Notes: generated by a model from the letters alone, not told the origin. A stretch of DNA of 64,000 nt from Planctomycetota bacterium (GCA_947444055.1 CANEYR010000012.1:1-64000); one strand, 5' to 3'; counted from the first letter of the stretch, positions 1-11,200 are shown. Numbers and translations: made by a program.

Positions 1-2
1 AG

Positions 3-407
3 TGGTTTCTGCGGGCAGACGGGACGGCGGTCGTCAGTGAAGTCGGCGCGCGTCCGCCGGGTGCGAACATCATGCCGCTGCTGCAGGCGGCGCATGGAGC
101 GGATCCGTGGGCGGCGTGGGCGCAGCTGATGGTGCATCGCAGTTGGCACTTCCCCGAGCGGCGGTTCGCGGCTGGCACGATCTTCCTGCGCGCAAAAGGC
201 GGCGGTGACACGGTGCGCGCAGTCGAAGGCCTCGACGCGATGCGCGCCAGGCTCGGTCAGGCGCTCGTCGACATGAAGGTGCCGCAGCCTGGCCAGCCGC
301 GTTCGCAGCACTACGAGGGCGATGGTTGGGTGCTGGTGCATCACCCCGAGACGAAGGGCGCCATCGCGGCGTTGCGCGCCGTGCTCGACACCGTGACGGT
401 GGTCTGA
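3..407 (+). CDS. ATP-grasp domain protein, C-terminal fragment (5' end outside window)
   Basis: Open frame continues upstream of the listed ATG to the window edge (WFLRADGTAVVSEVGARPPGANIM...); E-x-G-x-R-P-P-G resembles the ATP-grasp metal/ATP site. Confidence 0.6.
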   Translation, partial: WFLRADGTAVVSEVGARPPGANIMPLLQAAHGADPWAAWAQLMVHRSWHFPERRFAAGTIFLRAKGGGDTVRAVEGLDAMRARLGQALVDMKVPQPGQPRSQHYEGDGWVLVHHPETKGAIAALRAVLDTVTVV

Positions 408-501
408 GCGGACCATCGCGCCGCGGCCGGCCCTTGGGCAGGTCGCCGCATGCCGTATCGGGGTGAAAGTTCGCGCTGCTGGCCGTCATTGTTAGGGCAA
501 C

Positions 502-1224
502 ATGCGTGCGATGCCGACTGCCACGCCGTTGGTCACCTTGCGCGCCGTCACCAAGTCCGTCCGTGAAGGTGGTGGCACGCGCGTCGTGCTGGCTGGCGTC
601 GACCTCGACATCGGGCGCGGCGAAGCGGTGGCGATCCTCGGCCGCAGTGGCTCGGGCAAGTCGACGCTGCTCAACCTGATCGTGGGCATCGACGACGTCG
701 ACAGCGGCTCGATCGTGACGCTTGGCGTCGACTTGGTCGCGGCCGACGAACGGGTGCGGGCGCGATTGCGGGCGCAGCACGTCGGGTTCGTCTTCCAAGC
801 GTTCCATCTGTTGCCGACGTTGACGGTCGCTGAGAACGTGGCGTTGCCCTTGGAGTTGGCCGGGAGTTCTGGTGCCGCGGCGCACGCTCGAGTGCATGAA
901 CTGTTGCAGCGGGTCGGTCTCGCCGACCGCGCCCAGGCTTGGCCAGAAGTGCTCTCGGGTGGCGAACAGCAGCGCGTCGCGGTGGCGCGCGCGCTCGCCG
1001 CGAAGCCGCAACTGCTGTTGTGTGACGAGCCGACCGGCAACCTCGACGACAGTGCCGCCAAGCTCGTGCTGTCGCTGCTCGATGAACTGCGGCGCGACCA
1101 TGGTTGTGCGCTCGTGATGGTCACGCACAGTGCGATGGCGGCCGCGATCTGCGACCGCCGATTGCGGTTGCATGCGGGTGTGTTGGGCGCCGATGACGCG
1201 ATGGCGGCCGAGGGCGCGCGTTGA
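502..1224 (+). CDS. ABC transporter ATP-binding protein, LolD/MacB/AttE-like
   Basis: Walker A GRSGSGKST, signature LSGGEQQRVAVARAL, Walker B LLLCDEPTGNLD. Confidence 0.93.
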   Translation: MRAMPTATPLVTLRAVTKSVREGGGTRVVLAGVDLDIGRGEAVAILGRSGSGKSTLLNLIVGIDDVDSGSIVTLGVDLVAADERVRARLRAQHVGFVFQAFHLLPTLTVAENVALPLELAGSSGAAAHARVHELLQRVGLADRAQAWPEVLSGGEQQRVAVARALAAKPQLLLCDEPTGNLDDSAAKLVLSLLDELRRDHGCALVMVTHSAMAAAICDRRLRLHAGVLGADDAMAAEGAR

Positions 1225-3785
1225 GCTTGGTGCGGCGTTTTGGCTGGCGCCACCATCGGCGGCATGCGCTGCAAACGTTGCTGACGTTGCTCGGCATCGC
1301 GGTGGGGGTCGCGCTGTTGGTGGCGATGCAGAGTGCGCAGCGAACGGCCGAACGGGCCTTCGATCAGGCGTTGGCGACGGTGGCTGGCAACGCGACGCAC
1401 ACGGTCACGGTCGGGCCGAGTGGGGTGCCGGTTGCGCACTATGCGGCGCTGTGTGTGGCGATCGGCACGCGCTGCGTGGCGCCGCGCATGCAGGCCATTG
1501 CGCGCACCGCCGATCGCGAACCGCAGAGTGTGCTGCGCGTGCTCGGCGTCGATGCGCTCGCCGATGTCGGGATGCGGCCGTGGGCCGCGGTCGGCGATCG
1601 TGCCGCGGAGCCGTTCCCAGTGGCCGAACTGATGACGTTGCCCGGTGCGTTCTTGGCGACGCCAGCGGTGCTGCAGCGGCTCGGCATGCAGCCTGGCGGC
1701 ACTCTGTCGGTGACCGTCGGCGGGCGCCCGTTCCGCGGCCATTGTCTTGGCGCGCTGACGGTGACGGCGGACGTGGCGGCGGGACTCGACGACGTACTGC
1801 TGGTCGACATCGCGACGGCGCAGGAATGGAGCGGCCGCTTGGATCGCATCGATCGCCTCGACCTGCGCCTGGTCGGGATCGACGTGCCGCGCGCGCTGGC
1901 GGCGGTGCGCGAGCACCTCGGCCCCGCCGTGCGCATTGAGCACGTCGGCGCGCAGCAAGGTGGCTTGGCGCAGTTGGCGCGTGGCTTTCGCATCAACCTG
2001 ACGGCGCTGAGTCTGCTGTCGCTGCTCGTCGGCGCGTTCCTCGTGCACGAGACCATGCGGTTGTCGGTGGTGGCGCGGCGTCCACAGTTTGGCATCCTGC
2101 GCGCGCTCGGCGTGCAGGGTCGCGCCCTCGGCCGCGCCGTCGCGCTCGAAGCGGCGGCGATCGGATTGCTCGGCAGCGTGGTCGGGGCGGGCCTCGGCAT
2201 GCTCGCGGCACAGCTGCTGTTGGCCCCGTTGGTGCAGACGTTGAACGACCGCTACGCGACCTTCTCGCTCGACCACGTGGACTTCGATCCGTGGCTGCTG
2301 CTGGTCGCGATGGCGATCGGCACGCTGGTGGCGATGCTGGCCGGCCTTGGTCCCGCGATGGCGGCGGCGCGCGTCACGGCGCGCGACGTCCTGGTGCCGC
2401 GACGGGCGAGCGTGCAGCGGCCGGCGTGGCGAGGTCTCTTGCTAGTGGTGCCGCCAGCGGCGGTGGCCGCGTTGCTGCTGACGACGGTCGGCGATCGGCT
2501 GTTGCAGGTCTACGTAGGCGTGTGTGCGCTGACGGTGGCCGCGGTGGCCGCCGTGCCGCCAGCGATGGCCGCGTTCTTGTGGCTGTGCGCGCGCGGGCTC
2601 GGGCCGCTCGGGCCGTTCGTTCGCTACGTCGTGCGCAGCACGGTCGCGGCGCGTGACCACTTGGCGCTGCCGGTGGCGGCGATGGTGCTGGCGGTGGCGA
2701 CGACGATCGGACTGGCGACGATGGTCGGTAGCTTCCGCGACAGCGTGGTCGGCTGGCTCGGGCAGGTGCTGCCTGGCGAAGTGTTCGTAGCGGTGCCCGG
2801 CGGCGTGGACGAACGCACGCTGCCGATTTTGCCGAAGGTCGCGGCCGCGTTGTGCCAGACGCCAGGCGTCGTCGCAGTGACCAGCTACCGACGCACGGTG
2901 TTGCCGTTGCGCGGTGGCGCGCGTGGCGGTGCTGGCGAGATTGATGCCTTCGGGGTCACGCCGACGGCGGCGTTCACGCGGTCGTTCCCGCTGCTGCACG
3001 GTGATGACGAACGTGGCCGCCAGGCGCTGACCACCGGCGATGGCGCCTGGGTGTCGGAGCCTTTGGCGTTTCGGTGGGGGCTCGGCGTTGGCGATGTGTT
3101 GACGGCGGTGACGGCGCGCGGGCCGGTGCCGCTGACGGTCGCCGCGATTTATCGCGACTACAGCAACGAACGCGGCGAAGTGCGCGTCGGCATGCGTTGG
3201 TTCGCGCCGCACGTTGGCAGTGAGATCACGGCCTTCTGCATGGAACTGGCACCCGGCGTCGACCCGCTGGCGTGCTCGCAACTGCTGCGCGAACGCGCCG
3301 CGGCGGCGGGCGATCAGGCGGTGCTCGTGCAGCCAACGAGCCATCTGCGGGCGGCGGCGATGGCGATCTTCGAACGCACCTTCGCCATCACGGGCGTCAT
3401 GCGGCTGCTTTGTCTGTTGGTGGCGTTCTTCGGCATCTACGCGGCGTTCGCATCGCTGCAGCTCGAACGTGGTGCGGAGATCGGTCTGCTGCGCTGCCTT
3501 GGCGCCACGCCGCGGCAGATCGGCGTCGTCGTGCTCGGCCAGACGGCGCTGCTCGGTCTGTGCGCCGGGCTGCTCGCGGTGCCAATGGGCGCGCTGTTTG
3601 GGCAGGTGCTGGGGCACGTCATCAATCGGGTGTCGTTCGGTTGGACGCTGGTGACGGTGGCGGTGCCGTGGCGCGCCGTTGGCGAAGCGGTGGTGCTGGC
3701 GGTGGTCGCAGCACTGCTCGCAGGGTTGCAACCAGCTTGGCGATTTGCGCGCATGCGTCCGGCGGACGCGCTGCGGGAGGCATGA
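1221..3785 (+). CDS. FtsX-like ABC transporter permease (854 aa, two permease halves)
   Basis: Overlaps the ATPase gene by 4 bp; two sets of hydrophobic segments with FtsX-like RPQFGILRALG and GAEIGLLRCLGATPRQIG motifs. Confidence 0.9.
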   Translation: MSLVRRFGWRHHRRHALQTLLTLLGIAVGVALLVAMQSAQRTAERAFDQALATVAGNATHTVTVGPSGVPVAHYAALCVAIGTRCVAPRMQAIARTADREPQSVLRVLGVDALADVGMRPWAAVGDRAAEPFPVAELMTLPGAFLATPAVLQRLGMQPGGTLSVTVGGRPFRGHCLGALTVTADVAAGLDDVLLVDIATAQEWSGRLDRIDRLDLRLVGIDVPRALAAVREHLGPAVRIEHVGAQQGGLAQLARGFRINLTALSLLSLLVGAFLVHETMRLSVVARRPQFGILRALGVQGRALGRAVALEAAAIGLLGSVVGAGLGMLAAQLLLAPLVQTLNDRYATFSLDHVDFDPWLLLVAMAIGTLVAMLAGLGPAMAAARVTARDVLVPRRASVQRPAWRGLLLVVPPAAVAALLLTTVGDRLLQVYVGVCALTVAAVAAVPPAMAAFLWLCARGLGPLGPFVRYVVRSTVAARDHLALPVAAMVLAVATTIGLATMVGSFRDSVVGWLGQVLPGEVFVAVPGGVDERTLPILPKVAAALCQTPGVVAVTSYRRTVLPLRGGARGGAGEIDAFGVTPTAAFTRSFPLLHGDDERGRQALTTGDGAWVSEPLAFRWGLGVGDVLTAVTARGPVPLTVAAIYRDYSNERGEVRVGMRWFAPHVGSEITAFCMELAPGVDPLACSQLLRERAAAAGDQAVLVQPTSHLRAAAMAIFERTFAITGVMRLLCLLVAFFGIYAAFASLQLERGAEIGLLRCLGATPRQIGVVVLGQTALLGLCAGLLAVPMGALFGQVLGHVINRVSFGWTLVTVAVPWRAVGEAVVLAVVAALLAGLQPAWRFARMRPADALREA

Positions 3786-3786
3786 G

Positions 3787-4989
3787 ATGAACGGTCGCCA
3801 GACGACGCGGTGGGCGACGATCGTCACCTTGGCGCTGCTCGGCGGCGCCTGTGGCGATACCGCTGCGACGCCGGGTCCCACGCGCAGCCTCGGGGTTGCA
3901 GACGTACTGGGCGGAACTGCGGACGGCGCGGCGGGGTTTCTGCGCGCCACCACGGTGCCGACGCTGCACTTCCCGCGCGACCACGGGGCACATCCTGGGT
4001 TTCGCACCGAGTGGTGGTACATCACCGGCAACCTGACGAGCGAGGCCGGGCGCCGCTTCGGCGTGCAGTTGGTGTTCTTCCGCCAAGCCCTGGCGCCACC
4101 GCTCGCCGATGGCTCCACGCGCGCGGCGTCGTTGGCGGCGCGCGAAGTGATCCTGGCGCACGCCGCGGTCACCGATGTCGACGGCAAGCGCTTCTTCGCC
4201 GAGGAACAACTCGCGCGGGCCGCCGCCGGCGTCGCCTTGGTGCGCGGACCGGAGGAAAGCAGCGGTGCCGCCGAACCGTTTGTCGTCGCGTGCGGCAACT
4301 GGTCAGCGCGGGCTGAGGCTGGTGGCGATGGCTTCTTGCCGATGAAGCTGAAGGTGGCGGCGGCCGAGTTCGCGTTCACGTTGCAGCTCGGCGCCGGCAA
4401 GCCACCGGTGCTGCAGGGCGATCGTGGGCTCAGCCAGAAGAGCGGCGAAGCCGGCAATGCGTCGATCTACTACTCGCTGACGCGGGTGCCGATTGGCGGC
4501 ACGATCGCCGTCGGCGACCCGCCGATGCACCAAGTGCAAGGCGAAGCTTGGATCGACCGCGAGTGGAGCACCGCCGTACTCGATGGCGCGCAGATCGGCT
4601 GGGATTGGTTCTCGCTGCAGCTCGACAACGGCGAGGACCTGATGTGGTACCGGCTGCGACGGCGCGACGGCGGGCACGATCCGTGGAGCCGCGGTTGTCT
4701 GGTCGCGCGCGACGGCACCGCGCGGCCACTGCTGCCGACCCAGGTCGAAGCGATCCCCGACGGGCAATGGGTCGCTGCCGATGGCCGCGCGCGCTACCCG
4801 GCGCGTTGGCGACTGCGCGCCAGCGAGCCGGCGTTTGATCTGCTGGTCGAACCCTTGCTCGCTGACCAGGAGCTGCGCGTGCTGGTGCGCTACTGGGAAG
4901 GGGCGGTGGCGGTGCGCGGCACCCGCGGCGGCGCTGCCGTCACGGGCCGCGGCTATGTTGAGATGACGGGCTACGCGACGGCGCGGTGA
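3787..4989 (+). CDS. Lipoprotein with AttH/CrtC-like (lipocalin-like) domain
   Basis: Signal peptide with lipobox LGGAC; FPRDHGAHPGFRTEWWYITGNL, WIDREWS and GWDWFSLQLDNGEDLMWYRLR are characteristic of the CrtC/AttH family; ATG at 3787. Confidence 0.88.
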   Translation: MNGRQTTRWATIVTLALLGGACGDTAATPGPTRSLGVADVLGGTADGAAGFLRATTVPTLHFPRDHGAHPGFRTEWWYITGNLTSEAGRRFGVQLVFFRQALAPPLADGSTRAASLAAREVILAHAAVTDVDGKRFFAEEQLARAAAGVALVRGPEESSGAAEPFVVACGNWSARAEAGGDGFLPMKLKVAAAEFAFTLQLGAGKPPVLQGDRGLSQKSGEAGNASIYYSLTRVPIGGTIAVGDPPMHQVQGEAWIDREWSTAVLDGAQIGWDWFSLQLDNGEDLMWYRLRRRDGGHDPWSRGCLVARDGTARPLLPTQVEAIPDGQWVAADGRARYPARWRLRASEPAFDLLVEPLLADQELRVLVRYWEGAVAVRGTRGGAAVTGRGYVEMTGYATAR

Positions 4990-4999
4990 ACGGCCACCA

Positions 5000-6103
5000 T
5001 CACGCGCGCACGTGCAGGTCGTCGGCGGTAAACGTGAGGCCGAGCGGTTGCAGCACCACTTGCTTGGGCCCCGCTTCGACGCGGCCCGCGATGTAGGCGC
5101 GCACGCCGGCTGTGGCCGCGACTGCCGCCGTGCGTTCGGCATCGGCCGCGGCGACGAACAGGGCAAAGCCGGCGCCCATGTTCAGGTTGCCGTAGGCGGC
5201 GCGATCGTCACTGCCGGTCTCTTGCTGCAGGAACCGCAGCACCTCGGGCACCGGCGGCAGCAGGTGGAACCGGTAGGTGAGCGTCGCCGGATGCCGCATC
5301 ACCTTGCGCCAACCGTGGCCGGTGATGTTGGCCTGGTAGTGCGGCACGATGCCCGCCTTCGCCAAGGCCTCGGTCACCGGGGAATACAGCACCGTCGGCG
5401 TCAGCAGCGCTTCGCCAAACAGGGCGCCACTCGGCAGCTTGGTCGCGTAACCCGCCGGCAGTCGTTCCGCCAGCTTGCGCGCCAACGACACGCCGTTCGC
5501 GTGAATGCCACTCGATGCCAGCAGCACGATCGCATCGCCAGGGCCGAGCCGTTCGCCGAGCGTCAGCCGGGATTTTGGCCGCACCAGGCCGACGCAGGAC
5601 GCCGCGAGGTCGATGCGGTCGGTGGCGACGACGCCCGCGAGGGCTGGGGTCTCACCACCACCCCACGACACGGAGCAGGCATCGCACGCCGCCCGCCAGC
5701 CGTCGACGAGATCTTTGGCGCGCTGCGTATCGTGGAACCATTCACTGCCGCCCGCCGCCCAGTAGGCGTGCACCGAGATCGGCGTCGCCCCAACCGTGAT
5801 GAGGTCGTTGATCGCCATCGCCAGCGTGTCCTGCGCGATCTGGTCGTAGTAGGTCTTGCCGGTGATCGCGCGGGTGGCGTCCGCGACCAGCGCCTTGGTG
5901 CCGAGGCACTCGGTGATCGACGCCAGGTAGAAGTCGCCACAGTCGACCACGTACGCCGATTCTCCGCGCGACGCCGCAATCTCGGTGAGGCCGTGCCGTT
6001 GCAGGTTGCCTGCGGTCGTCGCCGCGGCTTGCTGCGCCAGGATCTTCAGCGGGTCGATCTTGCTGTAGTCGACGCCCGCTTGCGTGTAGTCGATCTTCGA
6101 CAT
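5000..6103 (-). CDS. purM: Phosphoribosylformylglycinamidine cyclo-ligase (AIR synthase) / PurM-like
   Basis: MSKIDYTQAGVDYSKIDPLK start; AINDLITVGATPISVHAYWA, SWGGGETPALAG, ASSGIHANGVSLAR and NLNMGAGFALF motifs. Confidence 0.9.
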   Translation of the reverse strand: MSKIDYTQAGVDYSKIDPLKILAQQAAATTAGNLQRHGLTEIAASRGESAYVVDCGDFYLASITECLGTKALVADATRAITGKTYYDQIAQDTLAMAINDLITVGATPISVHAYWAAGGSEWFHDTQRAKDLVDGWRAACDACSVSWGGGETPALAGVVATDRIDLAASCVGLVRPKSRLTLGERLGPGDAIVLLASSGIHANGVSLARKLAERLPAGYATKLPSGALFGEALLTPTVLYSPVTEALAKAGIVPHYQANITGHGWRKVMRHPATLTYRFHLLPPVPEVLRFLQQETGSDDRAAYGNLNMGAGFALFVAAADAERTAAVAATAGVRAYIAGRVEAGPKQVVLQPLGLTFTADDLHVRA

Positions 6104-6412
6104 GCAGCAGAGGATGCAGGCCTGGTCGCAGGAATGCGAGCGCGCGTGCCGCGGCGGTGCAGCCGCGGCTGCGTCACGCGCGAGTAGTTCTGGATGCAAA
6201 AGTTGCATCGACAGGGCGCCGGGGCGCGTGCGTGGGGGATGGCTCTTGTCGGACGCGAAGGCTGCCCTGTTTCCGGACAGACGCATTTACTCTTGCGACA
6301 CAACGTTGCGGTAACGACTTCATGTAGGCGATTGACCGCGGCTTGCTACCGCGCACGATGTAGCACTTACCCGTCTCCACTCCTGTTTGTCCCAAGACTG
6401 AGAATAAGCTTC

Positions 6413-8125
6413 ATGAACAAGCTTCCATGCTTCCTGGCGGCGTTTCTCGCCGTCGCCGCTTCTGCCGTGGCGCAGAACTGCACCACTCCCCCGGCCCAGC
6501 GCACCTTGTCGAACCGCGCCGAGTTCGGTGCCAGCTTCTACTACAACATTGGCAACCACTTCTTCGACCTGAACGCGCAGACGAACGTCTCGATCAGCTC
6601 GATCAAGACGTGGACCTACGACAGTGGCATCGGCAACCCGCCAGTGCCGAACCAAGTGGGCGCTACGGGAGTCGTCAACTTCTACACGTGCGCGACGACG
6701 CGCATCGGTAACGAAGCAATTTCGCCAACGGCCCCCGGCACGCCGTGGACGCTGCTCGGCGCGGGTGTCATCACGATCGTCGCGACGCCCGGTGAGTCGC
6801 AGATCGTGTTCGCGACGCCACTCGCTCTGCCCGCTGGCCAATGGGGCTGCGCGGTTGAGTACTTGGCGACGACCAACGGCCCGAACCCTGGCTTGCTGCA
6901 CTGCCTCGGTGTCGCTCCGAACCCAGGCCTGCCGGTCTCCGACCAGTTTGTGACGATGACCAACGACGGCATCCAAGCCGTGTCATGGACCGGCGCCGCT
7001 GCCGCCAGCCCGAACCTGCGCATCACCTACACGCCAGCCGCGGCGTCGGCGCACTACGTCTCGATCGGCGATGGCTGCTACTTCCGCCCGCACGCCTTCT
7101 ACGAGAGCTTCCCCGCCAGCGCCCTGGCGCCGGACCTGGCGAACACGGCCCAACAATGGGTCAACGTCGGCACCAACTACATCATCGTGCCGTCTGGCGC
7201 CGCGTTCGTGCCCAGCACGTCGCCGTCGCTGAGCGCCGGCGCCTACGGTGCTAGCTCCTCGGCCAACTGGGATGACGCCATCTCGGCGCCGTTCACGCTG
7301 CCCTTCACGTTCAACTACCCAGGCGGCAGCACGAACGACATCACGATCAGCTCGAACGGCTGCGTCTACTTGGCAGCAGTCACCAGCAACAGCTACGACG
7401 TCTGCGGTGCGGCCTACGGCAGCGTGGTGCCCTTCCGCGACCAGGCTCCCCGCCTGTGCGCCTACTTCCACGACCTGGACCTGAGTGTCGGCGGCTCGTT
7501 GCACTACGACGTCGACCCGGCGAACCAGTTCGTCCGCATCACGTGGACCGCGGTGCCGGAGTGGCCAGTGGCCTCGGCGCTGAACACCATGCAGATCACG
7601 CTCGAAGCCAACGGCAACGTCACGGTCGTCATTGGTGTTGTCCGCAACACGAGCGTCGGCAATGGCAACAACGCACTTTGGGGCTTCACCCCTGGCCTCG
7701 GCTCGCGGCTGCCCCCGGCCATCGACATCTCGGCGTCGATGCCATACACGACCGGTGACGGCGCGATCCCGCCGGTGCTCAGCATGAGCGCCCGCCCAGT
7801 GCTCGGCACCACGCCGAACATCGTCACCACCAACGTCACGCCCGGCACGATCATTCAGATCCTCGCCGCTGGCGACGTGCTGCAACCGGTGCCGGTGGAC
7901 CTCGGCTTCCTGGGCATGCCAGGCTGCGCGCTCAACGTCAACCCGTTCGTGTTCCTCACGAACATCATCACGGGCAACAACACGTTCGAGCAACCGCTCG
8001 CGATCCCGCTCAACCCGTCGCTGCAGAACGTGCAGCTCGTGTTCCAGGGCGCCCCGCTGACGGCCGGCCTCAACGCCTTCGGCATCATCCTGTCGAACGG
8101 CATCTGCGTCCGCATCGGCCAGTGA
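6413..8125 (+). CDS. Secreted protein of unknown function
   Basis: Signal peptide MNKLPCFLAAFLAVAASAVAQ; Cys-poor, beta-rich sequence of the style common in planctomycete exported proteins. Confidence 0.8.
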   Translation: MNKLPCFLAAFLAVAASAVAQNCTTPPAQRTLSNRAEFGASFYYNIGNHFFDLNAQTNVSISSIKTWTYDSGIGNPPVPNQVGATGVVNFYTCATTRIGNEAISPTAPGTPWTLLGAGVITIVATPGESQIVFATPLALPAGQWGCAVEYLATTNGPNPGLLHCLGVAPNPGLPVSDQFVTMTNDGIQAVSWTGAAAASPNLRITYTPAAASAHYVSIGDGCYFRPHAFYESFPASALAPDLANTAQQWVNVGTNYIIVPSGAAFVPSTSPSLSAGAYGASSSANWDDAISAPFTLPFTFNYPGGSTNDITISSNGCVYLAAVTSNSYDVCGAAYGSVVPFRDQAPRLCAYFHDLDLSVGGSLHYDVDPANQFVRITWTAVPEWPVASALNTMQITLEANGNVTVVIGVVRNTSVGNGNNALWGFTPGLGSRLPPAIDISASMPYTTGDGAIPPVLSMSARPVLGTTPNIVTTNVTPGTIIQILAAGDVLQPVPVDLGFLGMPGCALNVNPFVFLTNIITGNNTFEQPLAIPLNPSLQNVQLVFQGAPLTAGLNAFGIILSNGICVRIGQ

Positions 8126-8126
8126 T

Positions 8127-8219
8127 TGCTCACGCCGCGCTTTCGCGCGGCGCGTTTGCTCACGCCGCGCTTTCGCGCGGCTTCGCCCTTGGTCCTGTGC
8201 GAACGCTCTAGCGTTCGCG
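8127..8219. terminator. Cluster of three hairpins between convergent genes, two of them a 30-bp-period direct duplication
   Basis: tgctcacgccgcgctttcgcgcggc occurs twice 30 bp apart, each with a gccgcgc-tttc-gcgcggc stem; third hairpin gcgaacgc-tcta-gcgttcgc at 8199-8218. Confidence 0.6.
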
Positions 8220-11200
8220 CAGGATGGCGAACTCGGCGGCGCTACTGCGAGCCGTCGACAACCCGCGAGCTGGCGCTGCGGCAAACAGCGTTCTTCCGAA
8301 CGCCAGCAGTTCTGCTGCCTCGCTCGTGGAGCAAGTGCCAACCGAGCTTGCACACGCCGCGAAGTCGCTCGCGAGCATGGCAATGGCCTCGCCCTCGATG
8401 GCGTCCGGCAGGTGTGCGAGGGCCACGGTGCGCGCGACATGCAGCAGGAAGGAGCGGGCTCGCCGCCAATGCTGGTCGTGTTGCCGATCGACCTGAAGGG
8501 CCGTCCGTAGATGGGAGTGCATGCGCAACACGCTGTGCCACTCCGCCTCGTGGTCGCCGAGTTGCTGTTGCAGTCGGGACTGTTCGAACGCGATTTCGGC
8601 GGCGAGCCGGTGCCCTTGCACGACCTCGGGATGGTCATCCTGCAGCGCCTTGGCGGCGAGGCTGCCCGCGGCGAGCATGGCGAGCGCGTCGGGCAGCCTG
8701 CCGTCGTGGCGCAGCAGCCCCGCGCGAACGACGTAGTACTGCAGCCATGATTCGCGAGTGTGTCGATCGCTGAGAAAGTGGGTCGGCAAGGCGGCGCGGA
8801 TTGCTTCGGCTTTTGCGAGGAGCTGCTCGAGCAATGGGCGGTCGAGTGCCGTCGGCTTGCTGCCCGCCTGGTCGAGATGGTCGGCGATGTAGCCGATCAG
8901 CTTGCCGATGAAGCGGTCGCCGCGTTCTGGGTTGTGGCCGGACCTGACGAAACACTCGCCCTCGAGCTGCAGCGCTTCGCGCTTCCACCCTTCGATGACT
9001 TCGTGGGGACGGCGGTCTCCTTCCAAGATGGCGAGCAGGAACAGCGCCTCGGCCAGCTCGGCGCGGTAGCTGTCCATCTCTGGATGCGCGGCAACCGCCT
9101 TGCGCAACTCCTCGACCGCGAGCAACGCACTGCGGCGCGCCGGGTCCCAGTCGCCAAAGCGAAGTTCTGAGTTGGCCAAGGTTGGCAGCAGGCGAGCGAA
9201 CTCCAGTCGTTCCACCGGCTCGGTGGCAGCCGCCAAGATGCGGTGCATGCGCTCATGGGCGCGCCGCGTCAGGTGCAGGCCTTCGGTCAGATTCCCGGTC
9301 TCCCCTTCGAGCCACCCAAGCCGCAGCCACACGTGCAGGCTGGCGCGCAATTCATCGCGGCTGGCGCCACTCTCATTGAGAAAACGCTCGGCCAGCGGCA
9401 CGGCTGCACGCAGCAGCGTTCGCGCCCGTTCGACATCGGTCGCGGTCGCGCGGTCGGCAAGGGCTCGCAGCGCTTGCAAGCGGCCAGTGCGGGCGTCGCG
9501 TCGGTCGGGTGTGCTGAGCAGTACTTCGTCGTAGATCGCCAGCGAGCGTTCGGTGTGGGCTCGTGATGGCCCCGGTTCGCCGCGATGGTTGCGCAGCTCG
9601 CCGCACAAGAACAAGGCGCGTGCGACTTGGCAGCGCGCGCTCTCGTCAAGATCGGCGGCCAGCGCCGAGCTGGCGAGCGTGCGCTCAGCTCGCGCCAGCA
9701 ACTCAAGGGCGGCATCTCGGCGGCCGAGCATGAACTGTAAGGTCGCCGCTCGCGCCAGCGCCGACGCCAGGGACGCGGCCAGCCGCGGGTCATTGCCATC
9801 GCCGCTCGCGATCAACCGTTCGTGCAAGGCGAGCGCTTGTTCGAGCAGTTCGGCGCGCAGTTGGCCGCTCTGTGGCAGTGCCTGCAGGCCATCGGCCCCA
9901 AGGGCGACGATGCGATCAACCGCGGCCAAGGTTGTGTCGAGGCTGCCGTGCAAGCGCGTGGCCAGGCCGCGGGCATCGAGTTCGGCCGCCGACGCGTCGC
10001 GATAGAAGATCGTGCTGGTGACGAGTCCGGCCGCGAGCACGACGAAGATGCTGGCGCCAGCGGCAACCTCGAGGCGGTGACGTCGCCAGAACTTGGTGGC
10101 CAGATACCACGAGCTAGGTCGCGCGGCTTGCACCGGCTGGTCCGCCAAGTGGCGCCGAACGTCGGCCGCCAGTTCACCCACCATGCCGTAGCGACGGTTG
10201 CGGTCCTTCTCGAGCGCCTTCAAGACGATCCAGTCGAGGTCGCCCTTCAAGTGGCGGCGCAACGTTTGTGGGTCCGTGCGGCGATTCTCGGCGATGCGCA
10301 GGAGCTCGTCGCCGAGGCTGGTGAGGCGGGTGCTTGGCGTCGGCGGCTCGACTTCGCGCAGCACACGGGCGAGGTCCGAGGAACGTTGCAGCGTCGCCGA
10401 TGCGATCGGCAGCGTGCCGGTCAGCAACTCGTAGAGCACGACGCCGAGGCTGTAGACATCCGTGCGAGTGTCGAGGTCGTGTTCGTTGGTCGCTTGCTCC
10501 GGACTCATGTACTCGGGCGTACCGATCAGGCGGCCCGGCAGCGTCAGCATGGTGCCGGCGACGACGCCGACGCCAATGGACTTGGCGACGCCGAAGTCGA
10601 TGACGACTGGGAACGGAGCCCCGTCGCGGTCGGTCACCAACACATTGCTCGCCTTCAGGTCGCGATGCAGGATGCCCTTCTGGTGGGCGTGCTGCACCGC
10701 ATCGCAGACCTGCAAGAACAGTTGGAGGCGCGCGCGCAAATCGAGCTGCCGTTGGTCGCAGTAGCGCCCCAAGGCGAGCCCAGGCACGTACTCCATCACC
10801 AGGAACGGCTGCCCATCGTCCGTCGCGCCGGCGTCGAGCACGCGGGCGATGTTTGGGTGTTCGAGCAAGGCGAGCGTTTGCTGCTCGATGTGGAACCGGC
10901 GCAACACATCGCCTTGGTTCATTCCCGGCCGGATCAGCTTGACGGCGACGCGCCGATGGATCGGCTCGTCCTGTTCACACAGCCACACCGAGCCCATGCC
11001 GCCAGCGCCGAGCCATTTGCGCACTCGGTAGCGGCCGATGCGTTCGGGGCGCTTGGCTTCGATCAGCATGCCAGCGGCGAGCAAGGTCTGCATCTGCGCG
11101 CGGGCGACGAGGGCGAGCTGTGGGTGACGCGTCAGCAACTCGTCGACCGCCGGTTGGCCATCGCGCTCGAACACGATGATGCAATGCGCGAGCAAATCGG

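Noticed and set aside
492-2276. 594-aa minus-strand ORF antisense to the ABC transporter genes
   Set aside because: Arg/His/Gln-rich low-complexity translation with no domains; shadow of the high-GC plus-strand genes, which carry clear ABC motifs.
2442-4457. 671-aa minus-strand ORF across the permease/AttH-like genes
   Set aside because: No recognisable motif; composition typical of GC-rich antisense frames.
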